Assembly (NCBI GenBank): GCA_002353825.1
Contig: DEKJ01000006.1
Coordinates: 1-64,000 of the forward strand
Direction: 5' to 3'
Source: Prevotella sp. UBA2725
Lineage (GTDB): Bacteria; Bacteroidota; Bacteroidia; Bacteroidales; Bacteroidaceae
DNA length: 64,000 nucleotides
Part shown: positions 48,438 through 56,205 of the stretch, piece by piece
Layout: each line of letters starts with the position of its first letter
How positions within the stretch are numbered: position 1 is the stretch's first letter
Notes under the pieces: model-generated
Told to the model about the DNA's origin: nothing
The model's input: only the letters and a program-made list of their open reading frames with translations
The model's database searches: none
Program-made: the position numbers and the translations under genes

Positions 48438-48517
48438 GAGTTAGAAGATAGGAGTTATTGCAAGTTAGGAGTTATTGTGCTTGTAACTCCTAACTCCTAT
48501 CTCCTAACTCCTAACTA
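48430..48517. repeat. GGAGTTA/TAACTCC heptamer repeat, forms hairpin
   Basis: A run of TTAGGAATTAGGAGTTAG-like heptamers (48425-48474) is followed by the complementary run at 48484-48517, giving a long hairpin between the convergent GH36 and transporter genes. The right arm includes the transporter stop codon (48517-48515) and equals 39270-39303 base for base. Confidence 0.8.
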
Positions 48518-49090
48518 ATATAATAGTACCAATCCAGCAATGGCAGCGTAGCAGATCATGTGGATGGGGTTAATCTTCATCCACATGGTTCCAAAGAAAG
48601 TAGCAGCAAAGAGCAGAATGCTGATGACAAACTGCCAGGCAGAGACGGACGGATTGCCGAAGTTTTCTTCATTGAGCAACATGATAGTAGCGGCTGCAAG
48701 CAAGCCGACAACGGCTGGGCGCAGCCCCATAAACACGCTTTGTACGGCATGCGTCTTCATGTAGCGCATGAACATCTTGCTGATGAGGATCATGAGCACG
48801 AAAGACGGCAAGACGAGTGAGAAGGTGGCAATGGCTGAACCTAAGATCGACATTGCATTGCCCATACCCGTGTTGTGGATAGCCGTGAAGCCACAGTAGG
48901 TCGCTGAGTTGATGCCGATAGGTCCCGGTGTCATCTGACTGATAGCAACGATATTCGTAAACTCTGCACTCGTCAGCCAATGATGGTTGTGTACCGTCTC
49001 CATCTGAATGAGCGACAACATGCCGTAGCCGCCTCCGAATCCGAAGAGCCCTATCTTGAAGAACGTCCAAAAGAGTTGAAGAAATATCAT
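48515..49090 (-). CDS. chromate transporter family protein, second half (ChrA-like)
   Basis: A 191-residue membrane protein with the family N-terminus FWTFFKIGLFGFGGGYGMLSLIQ and PGPIGINSATYCGF (a PGP motif central to the family), plus five to six hydrophobic segments. Short-chain ChrA proteins come as pairs encoded side by side that work together; the partner is at 49117-49671, 26 bp upstream. In gut and oral anaerobes the true substrate is uncertain, since chromate is rare there. Confidence 0.88.
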   Translation of the reverse strand: MIFLQLFWTFFKIGLFGFGGGYGMLSLIQMETVHNHHWLTSAEFTNIVAISQMTPGPIGINSATYCGFTAIHNTGMGNAMSILGSAIATFSLVLPSFVLMILISKMFMRYMKTHAVQSVFMGLRPAVVGLLAAATIMLLNEENFGNPSVSAWQFVISILLFAATFFGTMWMKINPIHMICYAAIAGLVLLY

Positions 49091-49116
49091 TATTACTCGA
49101 TATTATTCTCGATGAA

Positions 49117-49671
49117 TTAATTCTTTACGATTCTACCATAGACATATCCGCCTACCCCCGCTGCAATGATGATCCATATCGGGTTGACATGGAGTGCACA
49201 GATGAGCAGGGCTCCGGCGATAGGAATCCAGCAGTTGCCAAGATGAATCTTCGCGCTCTTGGCGAGGTTGAAGGTAGGTACAGCGATAAGCGCCACGACA
49301 GCGGGACGGATACCATTGAACATTGCTGCTATCCAATGGATCTGCATGAACTGACGAAACACCATTGCAATGAGCAGAATGATGATAAAAGAGGGAAGTA
49401 CGGCACCCAATGTTGTGCACAATGCTCCCTTCTCTCCTTTAACCTTATAGCCAATGAACGTAGCGATGTTCGCGGCAAAGACACCGGGACAGCTCTGCGC
49501 TATGGCTATGAGGTCGAGAAAGTCGTTTTTATTGACCCACTTATTCTTCTCCACCACTTCCGATTCGATAATTGGAATCATGGCGTATCCACCGCCGAGG
49601 GTGAATGCGCCAATCTTGAAGAAAGTCGTGAAAAGTTGTGTGTATAGATTCCCTCTATTTTGCTTAAGCAT
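49117..49671 (-). CDS. chromate transporter family protein, first half (ChrA-like)
   Basis: A 184-residue membrane protein, paralogous to the next gene: FFKIGAFTLGGGYAMIPIIESEVVEKNKW at the N-terminus and AQSCPGVFAANIATFIGY in the PGP position (CPG here). The inverted topology expected of the pair cannot be verified by eye. It lies downstream of purL on the same strand, separated by a small palindrome. Confidence 0.88.
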   Translation of the reverse strand: MLKQNRGNLYTQLFTTFFKIGAFTLGGGYAMIPIIESEVVEKNKWVNKNDFLDLIAIAQSCPGVFAANIATFIGYKVKGEKGALCTTLGAVLPSFIIILLIAMVFRQFMQIHWIAAMFNGIRPAVVALIAVPTFNLAKSAKIHLGNCWIPIAGALLICALHVNPIWIIIAAGVGGYVYGRIVKN

Positions 49672-49694
49672 TGTTTATCTATGTAATCCTGTTT

Positions 49695-49714
49695 CCCCTC
49701 CCTTTTGGGAGGGG
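49695..49714. repeat. CCCCTCCC-TTTT-GGGAGGGG palindrome
   Basis: Perfect 8-bp arms with a 4-base loop, member of the family at 4177-4212 and 24238-24363. It lies between purL and the chromate-type pair. Confidence 0.75.
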
Positions 49715-49727
49715 TTAGGGAAGGGCC

Positions 49728-52700
49728 TTATCTATTTTCTTCAATCCACTTCCTTGCATTGACAAAGGCCTCAATCCACGGCGTTACATCGTCGTTGCGA
49801 TGCTCTGCGGGATAGTAAGCGTTCTGCCAGGGGAAGATAGCACGCTCCGGATGCGGCATCATAGCGAGATGACGGCCGTCGGCAGAGCAGATACCTGCCA
49901 CATTGTAGTCGGATCCATTCGGGTTGCCGGGATACTCAGCGTAGTTGTATTTAGCTACGATGTTGTAGTGATCCTCAGGCTCGGGGAGATAGAAGCGACC
50001 CTCTCCGTGTGCTACCCAGATACCAAGCTTGTCACCGCTCAGCGAGCCGAGCATGACGCTGTTGTTCTGTGGGATAGAGAGACCGAGGAAGGCACTCTCG
50101 AACTTCTGCGAGACATTGTGTGTCAAGTGAGCGCGATGCCCATGTTCCGGATTGATGAGGTTGAGCTCTACCATCAGCTGGCAACCGTTGCAGATACCGA
50201 GCGACAGCGTGTTCTTGCGGGCATAGAACTTGTCGAGGGCCTCCTTAGCCTTCGGGTTGTAAAGGAAGGCACCGGCCCAACCCTTAGCAGAACCAAGTAC
50301 ATCAGAGTTGGAGAATCCACCGCAGAAGACGATCATGTTGACTTCTTCCAAGGTCTCACGGCCACTGATAAGGTCGGTCATCATGACATCCTTCACGTCG
50401 AAGCCAGCGAGCCACAGCGTGTAAGCCATCTCACGGTCGCCGTTCGTACCCTTCTCACGGATGATGGCTGCCTTTGGTCTGTTATTATCAGACTCATTCT
50501 TCCATCTGTCAGGGTTGAGACCGAGGGAAGCGAAGGTACCCTTGAAGTTACCGAGACGGAACTCCAGTGGCTGCTTCTTATAGTTGAGGAAGCGCTTGTG
50601 AGCCATGCCGTTCATGCTCTGGCGACGGTCGAGGAGATAAGAGGTCTTATACCAGGTGTCGCGCAGACTGTTGATATCGAACTCGTGTTTCCAGTCGTCC
50701 TTCACGATGACGATCTTACGCTCAGCAGGTGTAGGATAAGCGATCTTAGCGAAGGCGATGCCTGCCTCCTCGAAGTATTCCTTCAGTTCTTTCTTATGCG
50801 TGTCGGAGACCTGGATGATGACACCCGGATTCTCGGCGAAGAGCATCTTCACTACGTCGTCATCGTCCTGCATGATATCGTGGAGGTTGACATGCATACC
50901 GCCTTCCACATTGGCGAAAGTCATCTCAAGCAGACAGGTGATGAGACCACCGGCAGAGATGTCGTGGCCGGCCATGACCCAGCCTTTCTGGATAAGCTCC
51001 TGCACAGCGTTGAAACAGTCGGCGAAATACTCGCTGTTCTTCACCGTAGGAACATCGGAACCGATCTTGCCGAGAGTCTGAGCGAATGCTGAGCCGCCAA
51101 GGCGCTGCTTGTCGAAGGAGAAGTCGATATAATATAAAGATGAGTTCTTGTCGTTGACCATCACAGGGCTCACGGTCTTGCGCACGTCATTCACCTCAGC
51201 GCCTGAAGTCACGATGACAGTACCCGGAGCGATGATCTTCGAGCCATCGGGGTACTGCTGACTCAGAGAGAGTGAGTCCTTACCGGTTGGCACATTGAGA
51301 TGCAGCGAGCAGCAAAAGTCACTGAGGGCCTGGACAGCACTGTAAAGGCGTGCATCCTCACCCTTCTGTGAGCGGCACGGCCACATCCAGTTGGCTGAGA
51401 GGTTGAGGTTCTCAATCGGGAACGGATGATCCTTGTCGGTAGCAATAGGAGCCCAGACAATGTTTGTCAAGCTCTCAGCTACAGACAGCACACTGCCTGC
51501 GGCGGGATCAGCCATACCGGCCTGCGGTGCATGACCGAGGGCTGTAGCGATGCCTGCATGGCCACGGTAGTCGAGGGCCACGACGCCACAGTCGGAGAGC
51601 GGTAACTCAATCTCGCCCTGCGTCTGCTGGCGAGCAACCTTACCTGTCACGGAGCGGTCCACCTTATTGGTCAACCAGTCCTTACAAGCTACCGACTCGA
51701 GCTGCAGTACATTATTAAGGTATTCGTCAATCTTATCGACGCTGTAGGTAGCATCCTCATAGTGGTGCTCCACGGTGACGTCGCGCATGATTGTCTTCGG
51801 AGAGTGACCGAACATTTGAGCCACGTCGAGGTCGAAGGGCTTCACACCGTCGCCCTGGACGAAGGAGAAGTGAGCATCGCCAGTTGTCTGACCGACGACA
51901 TAGAACGGTGCACGCTCGCGCTCTGCGATCTTACGCACGCGCTCCACATGCTCGTCCTCGATGAGCAGACCCATGCGCTCCTGACTCTCGTTGGCAATGA
52001 TCTCCTTGGCGGAGAGCGTCTTGTCGCCGATAGGCAGTTTTGTCATATCAATCTTGCCACCGCAATCCTCAACGAGCTCAGAGAGACAGTTGAGGTGACC
52101 GGCAGAACCGTGGTCATGGATAGAAGTTACAGGGTTGTTGTCAGCCTCGACGAGTGCACGCACGAGGTTGTAAGCACGCTTCTGCATCTCCGGGTTGGCA
52201 CGCTGAACGGCATTGAGCTCTACGGCTGTGCCGTAGCGACCGGTATCTACCGACGATACGGAACCGCCACCTAGACCGATGCGGTAGTTGTCACCACCGA
52301 CAACGACGATGTCCTCGCCCTTCTTAGGCTCTTTCTTCAGGCAGTCACGCTTCTTGCCATAGCCTACGCCACCGGCGAGCATGATGACCTTGTCGTAGCC
52401 GTAGACCTCGTCGGTCGACTGAACGTTCTCCTTACTGCTTTCTACAACAGCTGTATCACCCGTAGATGTCTCATATTCGAAGGTGAGCACAGAACCGGTG
52501 ATCAGCGGCTGACCGAACTTATTACCGAAGTCGGAGGCACCGTTGGAAGCCTTGATAAGGATCTCCTCCGGAGTCTGATACAGCCATTTACGCGGAGCAA
52601 TCTTCTGCTCGAAGTCGCGAGCGGGCTTGCCGTCGTCGTTCTTCAGGCGTGGGTAGGAGGTCATATATACAGCTGTGCCGGCGATAGGCCATGAACCAGT

Positions 52701-53528
52701 GCCACCGCCCATACGGTCGCGGATCTCACCGCCTGTACCCGTAGCGGCACCGTTGAACGGCTCCACGGTTGTCGGGAAGTTATGGGTCTCAGCCTTGAGG
52801 GAGATGACACTCTCGATAGGCTTTACCTTGAAGTAATCTGCGGTCGTCTGATCCTCCGGAGCAAACTGCTCGATCATCGGGCCTTGGGCGAAAGCAACGT
52901 TATCGCTGTAGGCAGAGATGATCTTGCCCGGGTGCTCCTTTGTCGTTTTCTTGATGAGCGAGAAGAGGCTCGACTCACGCTCTTCGCCGTCGATGATGAA
53001 CTTACCGCCGAAGATCTTGTGGCGGCAGTGCTCAGAGTTGATCTGTGCGAAACCGAAGATCTCGGAGTCGGTGAGTGGACGTCCGTTCTGCTTCTCTATC
53101 TTGTGCAGATATTCAATCTCTTCAGGACTCAGGGCAAGACCTTCCTCCTCATTGTATTTCTCAATGTTCTCCACGTGCTTGATAGGCTCGGGCTCGTGGT
53201 TGACGGTGAAGATGGTCTGGTCGAGACCTTTGTACATACGCTGGAGCATGCGGTCGTGCTCAGCATCCTCACTCTTTACGGGGAAGTACTCCTCAATACG
53301 TGAAATGCCGGTGAGACTCATGTTCTGTGTGATCTCAACGGCATTAGTACTCCAAGGAGTTATCATTTCACGGCGCGGGCCAACGAAGAAGCCTTCGAGC
53401 TTCTCGTCATCCAACAGTGTGGCGTCACCATAAAGCCAGCAGAGAGCCTGCTTCTCCTTGTCGCTGGGCTGGTGGTCGATCTCAGTGGCAATGATGTTCT
53501 CCTTGGGAGTCTTGAAGAAAAGAATCAT
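49728..53528 (-). CDS. purL: phosphoribosylformylglycinamidine synthase (single-chain PurL)
   Basis: A 1266-residue enzyme of purine synthesis that converts FGAR to FGAM with ATP and glutamine. It has the N-terminal PurS-like part, the linker with NSEHCRHKIF, two AIRS-type ATPase halves (for example ETHNFPTTVEPFNGAATGTGG and GKDSLSLSQQYP), and a C-terminal glutaminase with Cys in LGICNGCQLM, WVAHGEGRF and MPHPERAIFPW. The length is normal for the one-chain form. No PurR-type or purine-riboswitch motif was seen upstream in 53529-53649. Confidence 0.97.
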   Translation of the reverse strand: MILFFKTPKENIIATEIDHQPSDKEKQALCWLYGDATLLDDEKLEGFFVGPRREMITPWSTNAVEITQNMSLTGISRIEEYFPVKSEDAEHDRMLQRMYKGLDQTIFTVNHEPEPIKHVENIEKYNEEEGLALSPEEIEYLHKIEKQNGRPLTDSEIFGFAQINSEHCRHKIFGGKFIIDGEERESSLFSLIKKTTKEHPGKIISAYSDNVAFAQGPMIEQFAPEDQTTADYFKVKPIESVISLKAETHNFPTTVEPFNGAATGTGGEIRDRMGGGTGSWPIAGTAVYMTSYPRLKNDDGKPARDFEQKIAPRKWLYQTPEEILIKASNGASDFGNKFGQPLITGSVLTFEYETSTGDTAVVESSKENVQSTDEVYGYDKVIMLAGGVGYGKKRDCLKKEPKKGEDIVVVGGDNYRIGLGGGSVSSVDTGRYGTAVELNAVQRANPEMQKRAYNLVRALVEADNNPVTSIHDHGSAGHLNCLSELVEDCGGKIDMTKLPIGDKTLSAKEIIANESQERMGLLIEDEHVERVRKIAERERAPFYVVGQTTGDAHFSFVQGDGVKPFDLDVAQMFGHSPKTIMRDVTVEHHYEDATYSVDKIDEYLNNVLQLESVACKDWLTNKVDRSVTGKVARQQTQGEIELPLSDCGVVALDYRGHAGIATALGHAPQAGMADPAAGSVLSVAESLTNIVWAPIATDKDHPFPIENLNLSANWMWPCRSQKGEDARLYSAVQALSDFCCSLHLNVPTGKDSLSLSQQYPDGSKIIAPGTVIVTSGAEVNDVRKTVSPVMVNDKNSSLYYIDFSFDKQRLGGSAFAQTLGKIGSDVPTVKNSEYFADCFNAVQELIQKGWVMAGHDISAGGLITCLLEMTFANVEGGMHVNLHDIMQDDDDVVKMLFAENPGVIIQVSDTHKKELKEYFEEAGIAFAKIAYPTPAERKIVIVKDDWKHEFDINSLRDTWYKTSYLLDRRQSMNGMAHKRFLNYKKQPLEFRLGNFKGTFASLGLNPDRWKNESDNNRPKAAIIREKGTNGDREMAYTLWLAGFDVKDVMMTDLISGRETLEEVNMIVFCGGFSNSDVLGSAKGWAGAFLYNPKAKEALDKFYARKNTLSLGICNGCQLMVELNLINPEHGHRAHLTHNVSQKFESAFLGLSIPQNNSVMLGSLSGDKLGIWVAHGEGRFYLPEPEDHYNIVAKYNYAEYPGNPNGSDYNVAGICSADGRHLAMMPHPERAIFPWQNAYYPAEHRNDDVTPWIEAFVNARKWIEENR

Positions 53529-53649
53529 AATCTATAGAGATTTATTAATATATTAATATCGTATATACTTGCATGCAAAATTAATAAGAATTTCGGGAAA
53601 AAGCTACGTCTATGACTACTAATTTCCAACTATGACTTAAATTCGTTTG

Positions 53650-54780
53650 TTAGTTAAGCCTCCGCAGCCACATGGCAAAGAATCGGTCGTAGACGATATA
53701 GCCATTCTCATCATGGAAAAGCCTCTCCTGACTGATGAGAGATTGAAGGGCCTGCCTTGTTGAGCTCAGTGCCGGAAGATGGTATTTTAGCATGAAGTCT
53801 TTACTCATCGGTGCTTTTACCCGACCTTCTTTAGCAATGGCTGTCAAGACGCGTGCCTGATTCTCCGTAAGCTCCTGATAGAGGGCGGAGAAACTGATAC
53901 TCCATCGCTGAAGCAATTGATTAAGGGCTTGGTTTATATCTTCTCTCTCGAGTCTCGATTCGGGATACTCATAAAGCTGGTGAAGAATCTCTTGGACATA
54001 CCAGGTCTGACCATCTACCAATGAATAAAGATAGTGAAAGTTGTCTTCTGTGAATTGCTTGCCTTGCTTGGATAAAAAGTGATTGGCGAAGGCGCGATAT
54101 TTCTCCTCGTTGATCACATTGAGCGTCATCATTTGTGAAGCGAGATAGAAAGGATGTTTCTCGGAGAGAAAAATGTCAGTCATGAGATGTTGCCGGCTCC
54201 CGGAAAAGATGAACCAGGCGTTAGGCACAAACTGGATCATGGAGCGTAGCAATGCTTCCGTGCCTTTCTCCGGATATTCGAGTATCTGCTGAAACTCATC
54301 GAAAGCAATATAGCAGCGCTTACCTGATTTCGCAATATACTGAAAAGTTTGCTCTATTGTGCTCTTCTCTTGCGTGGGTTGAATGTCAATGGAGAAGGAT
54401 GGCTCACCCGTCAGTTCATCAAAGCTCATGGTGGGGCGTATGCCTTTTAAAAATTGTGTGGCTTTTCGCAATGCATTTTGTGCATTGCTGTCCATAGCAC
54501 GAATGACGCGAGTAGCAAAAGTCTCTGCAAGGTCAGCCTGATTCTTTGTATGAAGAATATCAATATATATACAGATGCTGTCGGGCTCCTTGCTCCTCAT
54601 TTGTTCAAAGACATGTTGGATAAGGCCCGACTTGCCCAGTCGGCGCGGAGCGATAAGTGCAATGTTACTTTCATTGTGCAGGTCACGGATGATCTCTTCT
54701 GTCTCTTTCTCACGGTCGCAGAAATACTCAGCCCCTTTATATCCGTATTCCACAAATGGGTTGTTTAGCTGTTTTGTCAT
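53650..54780 (-). CDS. AAA-type ATPase of the archaeal-ATPase/STAND group
   Basis: A 376-residue protein: NPFVEYGYKGAEYFCDREKE (start typical for the family), Walker A LIAPRRLGKSGLIQ, Walker B RCYIAFDEFQQI, sensor FIFSGSRQHLM, and a C-terminal winged-helix-like region (ENQARVLTAIAKEG). Members are widespread in Bacteroidetes and lack a firm function; many sit in accessory regions. It stands alone, upstream of a palindromic operator-like site. An accessory or defence role is possible but unsupported here. Confidence 0.85.
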   Translation of the reverse strand: MTKQLNNPFVEYGYKGAEYFCDREKETEEIIRDLHNESNIALIAPRRLGKSGLIQHVFEQMRSKEPDSICIYIDILHTKNQADLAETFATRVIRAMDSNAQNALRKATQFLKGIRPTMSFDELTGEPSFSIDIQPTQEKSTIEQTFQYIAKSGKRCYIAFDEFQQILEYPEKGTEALLRSMIQFVPNAWFIFSGSRQHLMTDIFLSEKHPFYLASQMMTLNVINEEKYRAFANHFLSKQGKQFTEDNFHYLYSLVDGQTWYVQEILHQLYEYPESRLEREDINQALNQLLQRWSISFSALYQELTENQARVLTAIAKEGRVKAPMSKDFMLKYHLPALSSTRQALQSLISQERLFHDENGYIVYDRFFAMWLRRLN

Positions 54781-54798
54781 ATCACTTCATCTTTTACG

Positions 54799-54815
54799 CT
54801 TCATAATTTATGAAG
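54799..54815 (-). promoter_or_regulatory. operator-like palindrome before the ATPase gene
   Basis: CTTCATAA-T-TTATGAAG, perfect 8-bp arms. An outer pair CACTTCAT (54783-54790) and ATGAAGTG (54810-54817) overlaps it. It lies 19 bases upstream of ATG 54780, so a bound protein would block transcription or initiation. Confidence 0.5.
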
Positions 54816-54906
54816 TGCAAGTTACGAAATATATTTGAGCTATCAAAACAATTGCATTTCTTTTTGTGCTTTTTTATAATAAGCTCGTGTAAGATGTTGG
54901 TAGCAT

Positions 54907-54948
54907 GTCGTGAAAGGTCGTGAAAAGTCGATGCGGAAAGTCGTTGCT
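54907..54948 (+). repeat. GTCGTG direct-repeat element, copy before ompA-like gene
   Basis: GTCGTGAAAG, GTCGTGAAAA, GTCGATGCGGAAA, GTCGTTGCT: the fullest version of the element at 42-70 and 1126-1155. It lies 98 bp upstream of the -7 box of the OmpA gene. The rest of 54781-55074 holds the ATPase operator and that promoter. Confidence 0.65.
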
Positions 54949-55004
54949 GAGGTTAAATAAGCCTAAAACATTGTGACTTCCTTGCTCTTCACGCGTCTTA
55001 TTAG

Positions 55005-55012
55005 TAAATTTG
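55005..55012 (+). promoter_or_regulatory. -7 promoter box of the OmpA-like gene
   Basis: TAAATTTG, with CTTG at 54981-54984 about 20 bp upstream. A leader of about 55 bases leads to ATG 55075. Confidence 0.55.
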
Positions 55013-55074
55013 AACACGGAAAGAACGCGAAACAATAGAATATTGTAAGGAATAAGAAACAAAAACTAAGTAAT

Positions 55075-55929
55075 ATGAAGAAGACAATTTTATTTGTAAT
55101 GGTTGCCGGTGCACTGCTCGCTACAAGTTGCGCCAGCAAGAAAGACTTGGTCAACTGCCAGAACGAGAACCGTGAGTTGACCAACAACTATCAGGATGCG
55201 AAGGAGAAGCTCGCTGCTGCCAACTCGCGTGTGGCAAGTCTCGAGGATCAGCTCGCTCAGCAGAAGAAGGACAACGAGGCGCTGCAGAAGAATCTCAGCC
55301 AGAGTTTGACGAACGCCAACTCCAACAACATCAACATCTCTAAGCTAGTCGATCAGATCAACGAGTCGAACCAGTACATCCGTCACCTCGTGGAGGTCAA
55401 GAGTAAGAGCGACTCTCTGAACATGGTGCTTACGAACAACCTCACACGCTCACTGTCTAAGGAGGAGATGAAAGAGGTGGATGTGCAGGTGCTGAAAGGC
55501 GTCGTTTACATCTCGCTGGCCGACAACATGCTCTACAAGAGTGGTTCTTATGAGATCAACGACCGTGCTGAAGAGACTCTGTCGAAGATCGCTAAGATCA
55601 TCACTGACTATAAGGACTACGATGTGCTCATCGAGGGTAACACCGATAACGTGCCTGTCAATACTTCTGCTCCGAGCATGAAGAACATCCGCAACAACTG
55701 GGATCTGTCTGCACTCCGTGCAAGCTCTGTGGTGCAGTATCTTATCGATCACTTCAACGTTTCTCCTAAGCGTCTCACAGCCGGTGGTCGTGGTGAGTTC
55801 AACCCGCTTGTGAGCAACGACACAGCGCTCGGCCGTCAGCGTAACCGTCGTACGCAGATCATCATCACGCCGAAGCTCGATCAGTTCATGGATCTCATCG
55901 ACAAGGCTCCGGAAGAGAGCAGCAAGTAA
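55075..55929 (+). CDS. OmpA-family peptidoglycan-binding lipoprotein
   Basis: A 284-residue lipoprotein: signal peptide with lipobox ATSC (Cys19), a coiled-coil region (about residues 25-110, many Gln, Asn, Glu and Lys in heptads) and a C-terminal OmpA domain (about 150-275) with DVLIEGNTDNVPVN, NNWDLSALRASSVVQYL and GRQRNRRTQIIITP. It probably anchors outer membrane to peptidoglycan. The coiled coil suggests trimers. A strong hairpin ends the gene. Confidence 0.93.
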   Translation: MKKTILFVMVAGALLATSCASKKDLVNCQNENRELTNNYQDAKEKLAAANSRVASLEDQLAQQKKDNEALQKNLSQSLTNANSNNINISKLVDQINESNQYIRHLVEVKSKSDSLNMVLTNNLTRSLSKEEMKEVDVQVLKGVVYISLADNMLYKSGSYEINDRAEETLSKIAKIITDYKDYDVLIEGNTDNVPVNTSAPSMKNIRNNWDLSALRASSVVQYLIDHFNVSPKRLTAGGRGEFNPLVSNDTALGRQRNRRTQIIITPKLDQFMDLIDKAPEESSK

Positions 55930-55987
55930 TAGACTTAAATATTTTGGGGTATCAAGTGCATCATAGACTTTGATACGTCAAATAATA

Positions 55988-56028
55988 GAAATGGCCGTGC
56001 GATTCAACCGAAATCGTACGGCCATTTC
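55988..56028 (+). terminator. long hairpin after the OmpA-like gene
   Basis: GAAATGGCCGTGCGATT (55988-56004) pairs with AATCGTACGGCCATTTC (56012-56028) with one mismatch and a 7-base loop. The U-tract is poor on the plus strand, but position and stem strength support termination. Confidence 0.7.
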
Positions 56029-56109
56029 ATCGTTATCGGAGGTCGATTCCAATAGAATCGTTCTTCAACTCTGTAAAAACCGTTTCTTTTATATTACTTT
56101 AACTGAAAA

Positions 56110-56127
56110 GGGTAACAAATGTGACCC
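56110..56127 (+). promoter_or_regulatory. Crp/Fnr-type (HcpR/NnrR-like) site in the nosZ promoter
   Basis: GGGTAAC-AAAT-GTGACCC, an 18-bp dyad with one mismatch, fits the GTAAC-N4-GTTAC pattern of nitrosative-stress regulators. The -7 box TAACTTTG is at 56149-56156, so the dyad centre (56118.5) falls about 41.5 bp before a start near 56160, the classic class II activator position. A further dyad CGATTC-CAATA-GAATCG (56044-56060) lies upstream. Confidence 0.6.
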
Positions 56128-56205
56128 TTATACGTTTGTTCATAATGCTAACTTTGCAACGTATATATGACAATCGCATACATCCATTATATTAAATATT
56201 AGCTT

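Noticed and set aside
49629..49650. GTCGTGAAAAG string resembling the GTCGTG element
   Set aside because: It is inside the conserved FFKIG-coding region of the ChrA-like gene and is explained by the protein sequence.
49800..51092. 430-codon open frame on the plus strand
   Set aside because: Antisense shadow of purL, with no motif or ribosome site.
53529..53649. Purine riboswitch or PurR box before purL
   Set aside because: No matching structure or motif in this short AT-rich gap.
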